Positions 1 to 5,351 of a stretch of DNA of 5,351 nucleotides are shown here, piece after piece. This DNA comes from Deltaproteobacteria bacterium (GTDB taxonomy: Bacteria; Myxococcota_A; Polyangia; HGW-17). Numbering within the stretch: position 1 is the first letter of the stretch; each line of letters starts with the position of its first letter. The notes under the pieces are model-generated. The model was not told the origin of the DNA. It worked only from the letters and a program-made list of their open reading frames with translations, and searched no databases. Where the stretch lies: NCBI GenBank assembly GCA_003249585.1, contig QKIM01000033.1, positions 1 through 5,351 of the forward strand, given 5' to 3'. The position numbers and the translations under genes are program-made.

Positions 1-703
1 CACGGTTCATGATGCCCAGATAGAGGATCACCGCCAGGGAGGTGCACAGGATCGCCAGGGCGGAGGCCATGACCCAGGCCATGGGCGGCGGGGAAACGGC
101 GGGCCATGAGGCGACGGTGAAGGGGGCCATGAGGAGGGCGGCCCACACGAGGGAGGCGCCAGTGGCTTCCACGGGGGGGATGTCGGCCATCTTGCGGCTG
201 TGGAAGTTGGAGCTCATTCCGTAGCACAGCGCCGCGCCCAGGGCGGCCAGGATCGAGAGCCCCTCGCCGCCGGAGCCGAACCGGAGACGATCTCCAAAGA
301 GGACGGCGATTCCCGCCATGCCCGCCGCGATACCGAGGATCTTCAACAGGCCGACGGGTCTCTTCAGCCAGACGACGGCGACAGCCGCGGCGAAGAGGGG
401 CGTCGTGGAGTTGAGCAGAGAGGTGAATCCCGCCTCGATGCGCAGGGACGCAAAGGCCAGCAGCGTGTGGGGAACGGCGAGGTTGAACAGCCCCATGAAG
501 AGGAAGTCCCAGCGATGGCGCCACAGACGGCGCCGATCGCGGCTCATGATCAGGACGGGGAGAAGCGCCAGCATGGCCAGGATGAGCCGAAAGCCCATGA
601 GCGCCACCGGACCGAAGGGGATCACCGCGACTTTGATGAAGAGAAAGGAGGCCCCCCAGACGGCGCCGAGGAGCCACAGCAGAAGGAAATCACGCAGGGA
701 CAC
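1..703 (-). CDS. DMT-superfamily (EamA-type) transporter, C-terminus cut off by the window edge
   Basis: Probable inner-membrane drug/metabolite transporter of the EamA family; the substrate cannot be told from sequence. The reading frame is open from a GTG start at 703-701 to the window edge, giving 234 codons. It begins VSLRDFLLLWLLGAVWGASF, the usual EamA opening with an LLGAVWGASFLFIKV first helix. Hydrophobic stretches near residues 5-26, 32-53, 68-88, 93-112, 118-136, 148-165, 181-199 and 208-230 would be helices 1-8 of the usual 10, and the family is typically about 290-310 residues, so roughly 60 are missing. The tract around residues 92-104 (GFTSLLNSTTPLF) matches the conserved end of the first EamA repeat. 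The GTG start is chosen because AGGAG lies 5 bases upstream and no ATG exists near it. The gene starts 24 bases after the VanW gene ends, so it is probably the last or a late gene of the same operon. Family call is secure; substrate is unknown. Confidence 0.9.
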   Translation of the reverse strand, partial: MSLRDFLLLWLLGAVWGASFLFIKVAVIPFGPVALMGFRLILAMLALLPVLIMSRDRRRLWRHRWDFLFMGLFNLAVPHTLLAFASLRIEAGFTSLLNSTTPLFAAAVAVVWLKRPVGLLKILGIAAGMAGIAVLFGDRLRFGSGGEGLSILAALGAALCYGMSSNFHSRKMADIPPVEATGASLVWAALLMAPFTVASWPAVSPPPMAWVMASALAILCTSLAVILYLGIMNR

Positions 704-708
704 GGATG

Positions 709-713
709 CTCCT
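709..713 (-). promoter_or_regulatory. Shine-Dalgarno site for the EamA transporter
   Basis: AGGAG on the minus strand, 5 bases before the GTG codon at 703-701. It decides the non-ATG start: the next in-frame ATG codons fall inside the second predicted transmembrane helix. It sits in the only spacer (704-727) between the VanW gene and the transporter; that spacer shows no terminator hairpin followed by a T run. Confidence 0.7.
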
Positions 714-727
714 GAGCCCCCCGGGCG

Positions 728-2140
728 CTAGTGGGATTCCTTCCGGAATGCCGGAGGGTCCCCGACGGGCTTGAATTCCGGGGCGGGCGGTGCCTTGAAG
801 GCCGGGTCGTCGGGCTTCTTGGTGCCCTTGCGGATGATCATGGTGGTGGGCGCATAGACGATGGTCCACGTGTGGGCCTTGATCTCGTGTCCCTCCGCAT
901 CGAGGAAGATGCGGCGGCGGCGAACCACATAGCCCTTCTGCCCGGTCTGCTCCTTCTTGAAGAGGCCCTCGAAGAGCTCTTTGTCGTCACGGAAGATGGT
1001 CTTGAAGGGGGTCTCGGAGACGATGCGCCGGATGAAGGTCACCTTGGAGAAGGGGCGCTCCCGCCCCAGCACCTCTACCCGGACCCTGCCCCCGGAGACG
1101 TCGATCCTCAGGGCCACCGGGAAATTGTAGGGGTTGCGCAGGACCAGGTCCACCGAAGGGTAGAAGACCGTCGCGTCGAGCCCGAGGTCGATATAGTGGG
1201 AGGGCTGGGAGTGGGGCTTGGCGTGTGCGAAATCCAGCCCCGCAAAGAAGGCCGCGGCGAACATGGTGGAGGCTATCTGACACATGCCGCCGCCCATGCC
1301 GTCCACCGTCTCGCCCAGGGCGATGACAGGGGCGATGCGGTACCCCTCCTTGGCCGTGCGAGGCCCCAGGGCTTCATTGATGGAGAATTCCTTCCCGGGG
1401 AGCAGCACCGTCCCCGTGAGCTTGGCCCCCCCCACCTTGAGGTTGTGTGCGCGGTTGGCCCACTTGCCCCAGGAGGCGAAGGAGGTCTCGTACCAGCCCA
1501 GGACGGTCTTCAGGCTCAGGTCTTTGAGGGCGTCGGAGGAGATCCGGGGTTTGAGCCGGTACATCCGGACCTGCATGGCGTCTCCGCCGCCCTGGATGAT
1601 GCGCTCGAAGCGCGCGATGGAGCCGGCCAGATCCATGCTCCGGCCATCTTCCGAGGGGATGACCTTGCGGTTGATGAGATCCAGCCGGGCGTTCCTCGGC
1701 GGACGCTCCACGGTCTTCATCATCTGGCTGAAGAGGCGGTGGATCTCGTCACGTCTGTAGATGACCGGCGTACTGGTGGTGTAGCGCCCCCTGAGTGCCC
1801 ACCGCCGGAGCGCTGCGCGGCGCCACAGGGAGTAGCGCCCCCCAAACAGGCCCCGGAGCTCCTCCATCACGGCGGCGATGTCCAGCTTGAGGCCGATCTG
1901 CGACGGCTTCACCACGAAGTTGGTATCGCCCATGGAGACCTTGATGCTGCGCTGTCCCTGGGCCTTCATGCGGCGGGCGAGCTCCTGCTCGACCCGGTCG
2001 AAGGTCATGCCCCCCACGTCGATCCCGTTGACCTTGACGCCCCGGGGGATGACGTGGAGCGGGGCGCTGCGCACCGTATAGCCTGTCGCGACCAGAGAGG
2101 CCGCCATCACCACAAAGAGGACGATGCTCCTCACGTTCAT
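728..2140 (-). CDS. VanW-family protein with peptidoglycan-binding-like N-terminal region
   Basis: A 470-residue exported or membrane-anchored protein of the VanW family, whose biochemical role is not established; VanW was named from the vanB vancomycin-resistance cluster but is widespread outside resistance loci. Residues 5-20 form one hydrophobic segment after an Arg-containing start (signal peptide or anchor). Residues about 34-58 (GVKVNGIDVGGMTFDRVEQE) fit the repeat typical of the PG_binding_4 domain, and a second such unit may lie within about 65-200. The VanW core spans about 233-360: LTGTVLLPGKEFSINEALGP, then GYRIAPVI, then GGGMCQIAST (Cys287), then PHSQPSHY (His310), then GLDATVFYPSVDL (Asp322), then NPYNFPVAL. 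Residues about 385-440 (ending APTTMIIRKGTKK) resemble the G5-like tail seen in many relatives. The ATG at 2140 overlaps the upstream stop as ATGA and has GGGAGGG 10 bases upstream; the frame stays open upstream to 2308, but that part is non-homologous and lies within the preceding gene. Family call is secure; function is open. Confidence 0.9.
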   Translation of the reverse strand: MNVRSIVLFVVMAASLVATGYTVRSAPLHVIPRGVKVNGIDVGGMTFDRVEQELARRMKAQGQRSIKVSMGDTNFVVKPSQIGLKLDIAAVMEELRGLFGGRYSLWRRAALRRWALRGRYTTSTPVIYRRDEIHRLFSQMMKTVERPPRNARLDLINRKVIPSEDGRSMDLAGSIARFERIIQGGGDAMQVRMYRLKPRISSDALKDLSLKTVLGWYETSFASWGKWANRAHNLKVGGAKLTGTVLLPGKEFSINEALGPRTAKEGYRIAPVIALGETVDGMGGGMCQIASTMFAAAFFAGLDFAHAKPHSQPSHYIDLGLDATVFYPSVDLVLRNPYNFPVALRIDVSGGRVRVEVLGRERPFSKVTFIRRIVSETPFKTIFRDDKELFEGLFKKEQTGQKGYVVRRRRIFLDAEGHEIKAHTWTIVYAPTTMIIRKGTKKPDDPAFKAPPAPEFKPVGDPPAFRKESH

Positions 2141-2667
2141 GGCAACACAACCCTCCCGCGGCGAAGGGGTCCTTCGAAGAAGGAGACACGCTGCAGCTTG
2201 CCCGCCAGACATTCCACGATGCCGCTGTCGAGGATCTGCCCGCCCGTGAGCCGCGCGACGCCTTTGGGGGACACATCCACCTTGACCACGGTGCGTTTCT
2301 TCACACAAGGCGCCAGCGCGGTCTTGAGACTCTCGACCTCGGCGGCTGTCAGGAGCTCGAAGGAGGGCGCCATGGAGACCCTCATGGGGAGCCCCATTGC
2401 GGTCCCCGGGGAGATGACCGGGCGGGAGCGGTGCGTGGGCGCAGCCACAAACGAGCGGCCCGATTTGAGGGCCCTGAAGGCCCGCTCGCGTCGCTGGAGA
2501 TCTTCCTCCGACGAGGTCTCTCCACCCCGGGCCTTGAGCTCCTGCTCACGCTCGGAGAGGTGACTCCCCGAACCACCCATGGGGGCCGGCGGGAGCGGGG
2601 GATGCCTGCGCTCCTCGGTGGAGCATCCCATGGTGAAGACTGAAAGAAGGAGAACCGTTCTGATCAT
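2137..2667 (-). CDS. Putative lipoprotein with AgmX/TonB-like C-terminal region
   Basis: A 176-residue predicted secreted protein of unknown function. The N-terminus MIRTVLLLSVFTMGC is a short signal peptide ending in a Cys at position 15; the lipobox (T-M-G-C) is weak, so lipidation is likely but not certain. Residues about 18-105 are Pro/Glu/Arg-rich and low in complexity (a PPLPPAP run, then a charged helix around 38-68), probably a linker. Residues about 106-176 form the recognisable part: a Cys (121), a beta strand VVKVDVSPKGVARL, then a second Cys (153) in IVECLAGKLQRVSF and a final RGRVVLP. This spacing resembles the C-terminal region of AgmX/PglI-type and TonB-like proteins common in myxobacteria; the two Cys may form a disulfide. 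The start is supported by AGGAG 6 bases upstream. Its TGA stop overlaps the VanW start (ATGA), so the two are probably made together. Domain resemblance is by eye. Confidence 0.8.
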   Translation of the reverse strand: MIRTVLLLSVFTMGCSTEERRHPPLPPAPMGGSGSHLSEREQELKARGGETSSEEDLQRRERAFRALKSGRSFVAAPTHRSRPVISPGTAMGLPMRVSMAPSFELLTAAEVESLKTALAPCVKKRTVVKVDVSPKGVARLTGGQILDSGIVECLAGKLQRVSFFEGPLRRGRVVLP

Positions 2668-2673
2668 GTCCGA

Positions 2674-2678
2674 CTCCT
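2674..2678 (-). promoter_or_regulatory. Shine-Dalgarno site overlapping the plsC-like stop codon
   Basis: AGGAG on the minus strand, 6 bases before the ATG at 2667. It shares two bases with the acyltransferase stop codon (TAG at 2679-2677, read as TAGGAG). Ribosomes ending on the acyltransferase would therefore be positioned to start on the AgmX-like lipoprotein, which suggests translational coupling. Confidence 0.65.
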
Positions 2679-3408
2679 AGACGATGCCCGCGTCTATGGT
2701 CTCCCGCACGCGCTCCCGCAGCACCTCGAAGTCCTCGACCGGATCGAGTCCCTCCAGGGAGATCGGCGGGTGGAAATCCACCTCCACCATGGTGCGGTGC
2801 AGACGGATGGACCCCTTCTGCATCAGTTTCCAGCAGTGGTTGATGGTAATGGGGACGATGGGCACGCCGGCCTCGAAGGCCAGATGGAAGACTCCCTTCT
2901 TGAACGGGAGCAGCTCCCGGGTTCCCGACCGGGTCCCTTCCGGGAACACCGTGATGTTCTTGCCCTGGCGGATGAGCTTCCCCGCGTCTCCCAGGCTCCC
3001 GATGGCCTTGGCCCGGTCGCCACGGTTGATGGCGATGTGTCCCCGGCGACGCAGATAGGATCCCATCACGGGAACCTGCTCCAGGGTGTGCTTGTACACC
3101 CAGAAGAAGCGCACGGGGATGGCCGCCGTGAGCACGAAGATGTCGAAGTTGCTCTGGTGGTTGGCCATGAAGATCTGAGGAGCCTTCGGGTCTACGTGCT
3201 CGATCCCCCGGATGGAGAGATCCACACCCACGGAGGACAACGAGGAGATGGACCAGCGGACCATGTACGCGTGGGGGTCACTCCCGGGGAGCCCGATGGC
3301 GTCCATCAGTCCGGCCTGCAGGGTCTGCTTCATGAAAGAGGCCCAGTTGGCCATGGTCTCTCGCATGGTCAGGGGCTGCGCATCGTGTTCCATGGGTGTC
3401 ACTCTCAT
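2677..3408 (-). CDS. 1-acyl-sn-glycerol-3-phosphate acyltransferase (PlsC-type)
   Basis: A 243-residue enzyme expected to transfer an acyl chain to the sn-2 position of lysophosphatidic acid, giving phosphatidic acid at the inner face of the cytoplasmic membrane. The family blocks are present in order: motif I NHQSNFD (His84, Asp89); the motif II area around 101-130 (KHTLEQVPVMG, then GHIAINRGD); motif III FPEGTRS (155-161); motif IV VPIVPITI (182-189). Length is normal for PlsC. There is no long hydrophobic N-terminal helix, so attachment would be through amphipathic or shorter segments. Motif II has KHTLEQVP where many PlsC proteins have a K-x-E-L-type sequence, a small deviation. The start is not settled: the ATG at 3408 has only GGCGG nearby, and the ATG at 3393 is an alternative 5 codons in. 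The upstream stop lies 18 bases before 3408. The related acyltransferase branch is wide (lyso-ornithine lipid and other acceptors), so the exact acceptor is inferred. Confidence 0.93.
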   Translation of the reverse strand: MRVTPMEHDAQPLTMRETMANWASFMKQTLQAGLMDAIGLPGSDPHAYMVRWSISSLSSVGVDLSIRGIEHVDPKAPQIFMANHQSNFDIFVLTAAIPVRFFWVYKHTLEQVPVMGSYLRRRGHIAINRGDRAKAIGSLGDAGKLIRQGKNITVFPEGTRSGTRELLPFKKGVFHLAFEAGVPIVPITINHCWKLMQKGSIRLHRTMVEVDFHPPISLEGLDPVEDFEVLRERVRETIDAGIV

Positions 3409-3426
3409 CGTGCCGCCGCGGGGCGC

Positions 3427-3930
3427 CTACTCGTTCAGATTCAGGTCATACTGCCAGGTCATCCCGACCCCGTACCAGAATCCGGAGAAGGGCAACTCTC
3501 CCGGTACATATCCTATGGACATGTCCAGCGCAAGCCCCCCGAACTTCCGGAAGGAGCCTTTGAAGAATTCGAAGATGCCGACGTTGGCCTCCAGCCGGGT
3601 GCCGACCTTCCCCTCGGAGAAGGTGGGCCCGCCGAAGAGCGCCAGCCGGAATCCGGTCTTCGACCGATAGCGGAAGTACTCGACGCCCCCGAGGACGGTC
3701 CCCGCCGGCGCCTCTGCCGCAGGATCGATCCCCCCGCTGCCCTTGACGCTCAGCATGAGGGCGTTGGCCCCGTCCCGCACACCGCCGCCGACCACGACCG
3801 TCCCCTGGATCCCGATATCGTTGTTGCGATCCATGGCGGAGAGGATTCCGACGCGCCCCGTCGCCACGCAGCCCGAGAGGAGCGCCGTGGCCGCCAGCAC
3901 CGCGAGCGTCATAGCCTGACGATGTACCAT
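3427..3930 (-). CDS. Small beta-rich putative outer-membrane lipoprotein of unknown function
   Basis: I do not recognise this family. The 167-residue product starts with a textbook lipoprotein signal: a short n-region with His3 and Arg4, a hydrophobic core [11 protein letters not shown], and lipobox LSGC with Cys at 21. The residue after the Cys is Val, not Asp, so outer-membrane delivery is expected. The mature part is rich in Gly, aromatics and alternating patterns (for example VLGGVEYFRYR, FRLALFGGPTF, LEANVGIFEFF, GLALDMSIGY, FWYGVGMTWQYDLNL), suggesting antiparallel beta strands like a small barrel or sandwich, ending in an aromatic strand. Two starts are possible: ATG at 3930 (used here, because it supplies the positive n-region) and ATG at 3912, which overlaps the upstream TGA as ATGA but would leave a signal without a positive charge. 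It ends 18 bases before the acyltransferase. Exported lipoprotein is likely; function is not assignable. Confidence 0.82.
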   Translation of the reverse strand: MVHRQAMTLAVLAATALLSGCVATGRVGILSAMDRNNDIGIQGTVVVGGGVRDGANALMLSVKGSGGIDPAAEAPAGTVLGGVEYFRYRSKTGFRLALFGGPTFSEGKVGTRLEANVGIFEFFKGSFRKFGGLALDMSIGYVPGELPFSGFWYGVGMTWQYDLNLNE

Positions 3931-4568
3931 TTGGCCCCCCAGTTGATCATCTCTTTGATCTTCAAGGACTTGCGTTCTCCTTCCACGTGATAGAAGAGAG
4001 AGGATCCCGTACAGCGCCAGAACGCGTACCTGTTCCAGTCGGCCCCCTTGGTGATGAATTTGCAGGAGCCCAGGGCGATGGACTCGAAGGTCGCGTCCTT
4101 CATCTTCCCGCGCTTGATGAGTCGTTGCACCGTGCGGGCAATCCGCGCCCTCGTCTTGAGGGCCAGCTTGCGGGCCGCCACACGAGCCCGGCTGAGTTCC
4201 GTCATGTGCATGTCGCGGATCCGCACCATGAGGGCCACGGGGATCGCGAAGGTCATGGCCTTTTCATGCTCTCCCCTGCCGACCCCGCCGACGAAGGCGC
4301 GGGCCAGATCCTCGGTCTCCAGATCCGGAATGGGAGGCGCAGGGCTCTCCACCAGGTTCTCCTGGGGTACGGCCGAGGTTCTGTCGGCCGGCAGCCCCTT
4401 CATGGGCCCGGTGACGGCGGGCGCGGGGGCCCCCTTGAGATAGGCCTCGTAGGCACCGGGTTTCTGCCCGACCATCTGATCGCCGACACCGTCGTCGACC
4501 ATGGACCGGTTGCAGGCGGTCAGCGCCAGGACCCAGCAGAACATCAGCGCACGAGCATCCCTAGCCAT
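3909..4568 (-). CDS. Putative lipoprotein of unknown function, possibly NTF2-like C-terminal part
   Basis: I do not recognise a named family. The 219-residue product begins [19 protein letters not shown]: Arg3 and Arg6, a hydrophobic core and lipobox LTAC with Cys at 19, followed by Asn, consistent with outer-membrane sorting. Residues about 20-82 are Pro/Gly/Ala-rich and probably a flexible linker. Residues about 84-155 look helical ([20 protein letters not shown], then a very basic stretch with [20 protein letters not shown]). The last 60 residues look like beta strands with two Cys (169 and 186) and end in [10 protein letters not shown], a pattern often seen at the end of NTF2-like or SnoaL-like lipoproteins; that fold is only a guess. 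The start at 4568 is chosen over in-frame ATGs at 4628 and 4583 because GGAGG lies 6 bases upstream and the signal peptide begins there. It overlaps the end of xseA by 8 bases. Confidence 0.82.
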   Translation of the reverse strand: MARDARALMFCWVLALTACNRSMVDDGVGDQMVGQKPGAYEAYLKGAPAPAVTGPMKGLPADRTSAVPQENLVESPAPPIPDLETEDLARAFVGGVGRGEHEKAMTFAIPVALMVRIRDMHMTELSRARVAARKLALKTRARIARTVQRLIKRGKMKDATFESIALGSCKFITKGADWNRYAFWRCTGSSLFYHVEGERKSLKIKEMINWGAKWYIVRL

Positions 4569-5351
4569 CGACGGCCTCCACATCGGCAGTGAAGCCGCCT
4601 CGGTGGAGCCGCACCGAGACCCGGTCACCGGGTTCGATGGCGGTGGTGTCCCTGAGGGCTCGTCCGTCGGCGTCCGAGACCACCGCGTACCCCCGCTCCA
4701 GAACCCCCAGCGGGTTCAGCGCAGCGAGGGTGGATTTATACCCGATGAGCCCCTCGCGACCGGCGTGGAGTCGCTCCCGGACCAGCCCTGTCAAGCGTTC
4801 CCGCACGCGCAGCATCTCGCGGTTTCCCAGTGAGATGCGTGCCAGGAGGGCTTGCTCGTCCAGGGTGTCCGCGGCACGCTCCAGGCGGCGACGCTCCCGT
4901 TCGAGGAGGCGCAGCACGGCCCGCTCCAAGGCCATGGCCACATTGTCCAGCTCACGCCCCCGACGGTCGAGATAGGCCTGCGGATGGACAAGCCGCCTTG
5001 CCCTCGCCAGCAGTCGATTTCGCTGCCGGTCCAGCCCGTGGAGAGCGGCCTTGGAGAGCCGCGTCCTGAATTCACGGATCCGCGCGTCCAGATGGCGCCT
5101 CTCCAGGAAGACGTGCTCGGCCGCGGCCGTGGGTGTCGCGGCCCGAAAATCGGACACGAAGTCCGCCAGCGTGAAGTCGATCTGGTGTCCAATCCCGCTG
5201 ATCACGGGGACCGGGCAGGCGAAGATGGCCCGCACCAGCGCCTCGTCGTTGAACCCTGCCAGATCCTCGGCGCTCCCGCCTCCGCGGGCGATGATGATGC
5301 AGTCCATTCCTCCGTAGCGCACCAGGGCCTCGAGGGCGGCCATGACGGATC
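4561..5351 (-). CDS. xseA: Exodeoxyribonuclease VII large subunit, N-terminal part missing at window edge
   Basis: The large subunit of exonuclease VII, which with several copies of XseB digests single-stranded DNA in both directions in the cytoplasm. The frame is open to the right edge; 262 codons are visible, so around 190 N-terminal residues (the OB-fold and the first part of the catalytic domain) lie outside the window. Counting from the Met codon at 5343, conserved blocks are [13 protein letters not shown] (16-28), [11 protein letters not shown], then [20 protein letters not shown] (52-71), which corresponds to the E. coli GHETD region with catalytic His and Asp (here His53 and Asp56), then TAAAE. 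Residues about 78-195 are the long charged helical region that carries XseB binding in the family, and [14 protein letters not shown] (209-222) is the conserved C-terminal block. The Met at 5343 is internal, not the true start. The stop TAG (4563-4561) lies inside the next gene. No xseB follows within this window, although xseA and xseB are often neighbours. Confidence 0.96.
   Translation of the reverse strand, partial: SVMAALEALVRYGGMDCIIIARGGGSAEDLAGFNDEALVRAIFACPVPVISGIGHQIDFTLADFVSDFRAATPTAAAEHVFLERRHLDARIREFRTRLSKAALHGLDRQRNRLLARARRLVHPQAYLDRRGRELDNVAMALERAVLRLLERERRRLERAADTLDEQALLARISLGNREMLRVRERLTGLVRERLHAGREGLIGYKSTLAALNPLGVLERGYAVVSDADGRALRDTTAIEPGDRVSVRLHRGGFTADVEAVDG
4575..4579 (-). 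promoter_or_regulatory. Shine-Dalgarno site inside the 3' end of xseA
   Basis: GGAGG on the minus strand, 6 bases before the ATG at 4568, lying in the last codons of xseA. It is the strongest ribosome-binding match in the window and decides the start of the downstream lipoprotein, rejecting two longer in-frame starts within xseA. Confidence 0.75.

Noticed and set aside
704..727. GC-rich spacer between the VanW gene and the transporter as a possible terminator.
   Set aside because: It contains a short CCCCCCGGG palindromic core but no stable stem-loop and no T run in the direction of transcription, and the transporter's Shine-Dalgarno site occupies part of it.
200..731. Two plus-strand open frames opposite the EamA transporter.
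   Set aside because: The minus-strand frame encodes an unmistakable multi-helix transporter over the same bases; the plus-strand products are hydrophilic Gln/Glu/Arg-rich sequences typical of the antisense of membrane protein genes.
2141..2308. Longer in-frame start for the VanW gene (ATG at 2308).
   Set aside because: The added 56 residues are Arg/Gly-rich, lie within the AgmX-like coding region in another frame, and would bury the signal/anchor segment that starts at 2140.
731..2563. A 610-codon open frame on the plus strand, opposite the VanW and AgmX-like genes.
   Set aside because: It runs across two well-supported minus-strand genes, has the Gly/Asp/Glu/His/Leu-rich composition expected of a GC-rich antisense frame, and shows no domain, signal peptide or ribosome-binding site. 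It is a by-product of codon bias, not a gene.
2770..3990. A 406-codon plus-strand open frame opposite the plsC-like gene and the two lipoproteins.
   Set aside because: It spans parts of three genes on the other strand, including their junctions, and its translation is low in complexity with no recognisable motif.
4569..4628. Longer in-frame starts for the first lipoprotein (ATG at 4628 or 4583).
   Set aside because: They lie inside xseA, lack a good ribosome-binding site, and would place extra residues ahead of a normal lipoprotein signal peptide; the ATG at 4568 has GGAGG at ideal spacing.

Overview
The window is a stretch of GC-rich bacterial DNA (roughly 60-65% GC by eye) in which all recognisable genes lie on the minus strand. 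They are packed head to tail, and no gap between genes exceeds about 25 bases. Reading in the direction of transcription (high to low coordinate), the order is: the C-terminal half of xseA (exodeoxyribonuclease VII large subunit, cut by the window's right edge); a putative lipoprotein of unknown function; a small beta-rich lipoprotein; a PlsC-type acylglycerophosphate acyltransferase; a lipoprotein with an AgmX/TonB-like C-terminal region; a VanW-family protein with a signal/anchor segment; and a DMT/EamA-family transporter cut by the left edge.

Junctions are compact: an 8-base overlap (xseA/lipoprotein), an overlap of 4 or 22 bases depending on start choice (lipoprotein/lipoprotein), an 18-base gap, a TAGGAG stop/Shine-Dalgarno junction, a 4-base ATGA overlap (AgmX-like/VanW), and a 24-base gap. 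I see no internal promoter or terminator hairpin, so the set is most simply read as one polycistronic unit whose promoter lies upstream of xseA, outside the window.

Several lipobox signal peptides, a PlsC, and an AgmX/TonB-like C-terminal region suggest a diderm bacterium. The combination with a VanW protein fits a former-deltaproteobacterial lineage such as Myxococcota, but this is inference from gene style and no marker here fixes the taxonomy.

Functionally, the five genes after xseA's end look like an envelope module: three exported lipoproteins, one phospholipid-synthesis enzyme, and one membrane-anchored or periplasmic protein of the VanW/peptidoglycan-binding type, followed by an inner-membrane transporter. 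I found no RNA gene, mobile element, CRISPR array or significant repeat. The most interesting part is the translationally coupled AgmX-like lipoprotein/VanW pair and the two uncharacterised lipoproteins behind xseA. I would not claim a proven new system from sequence alone.
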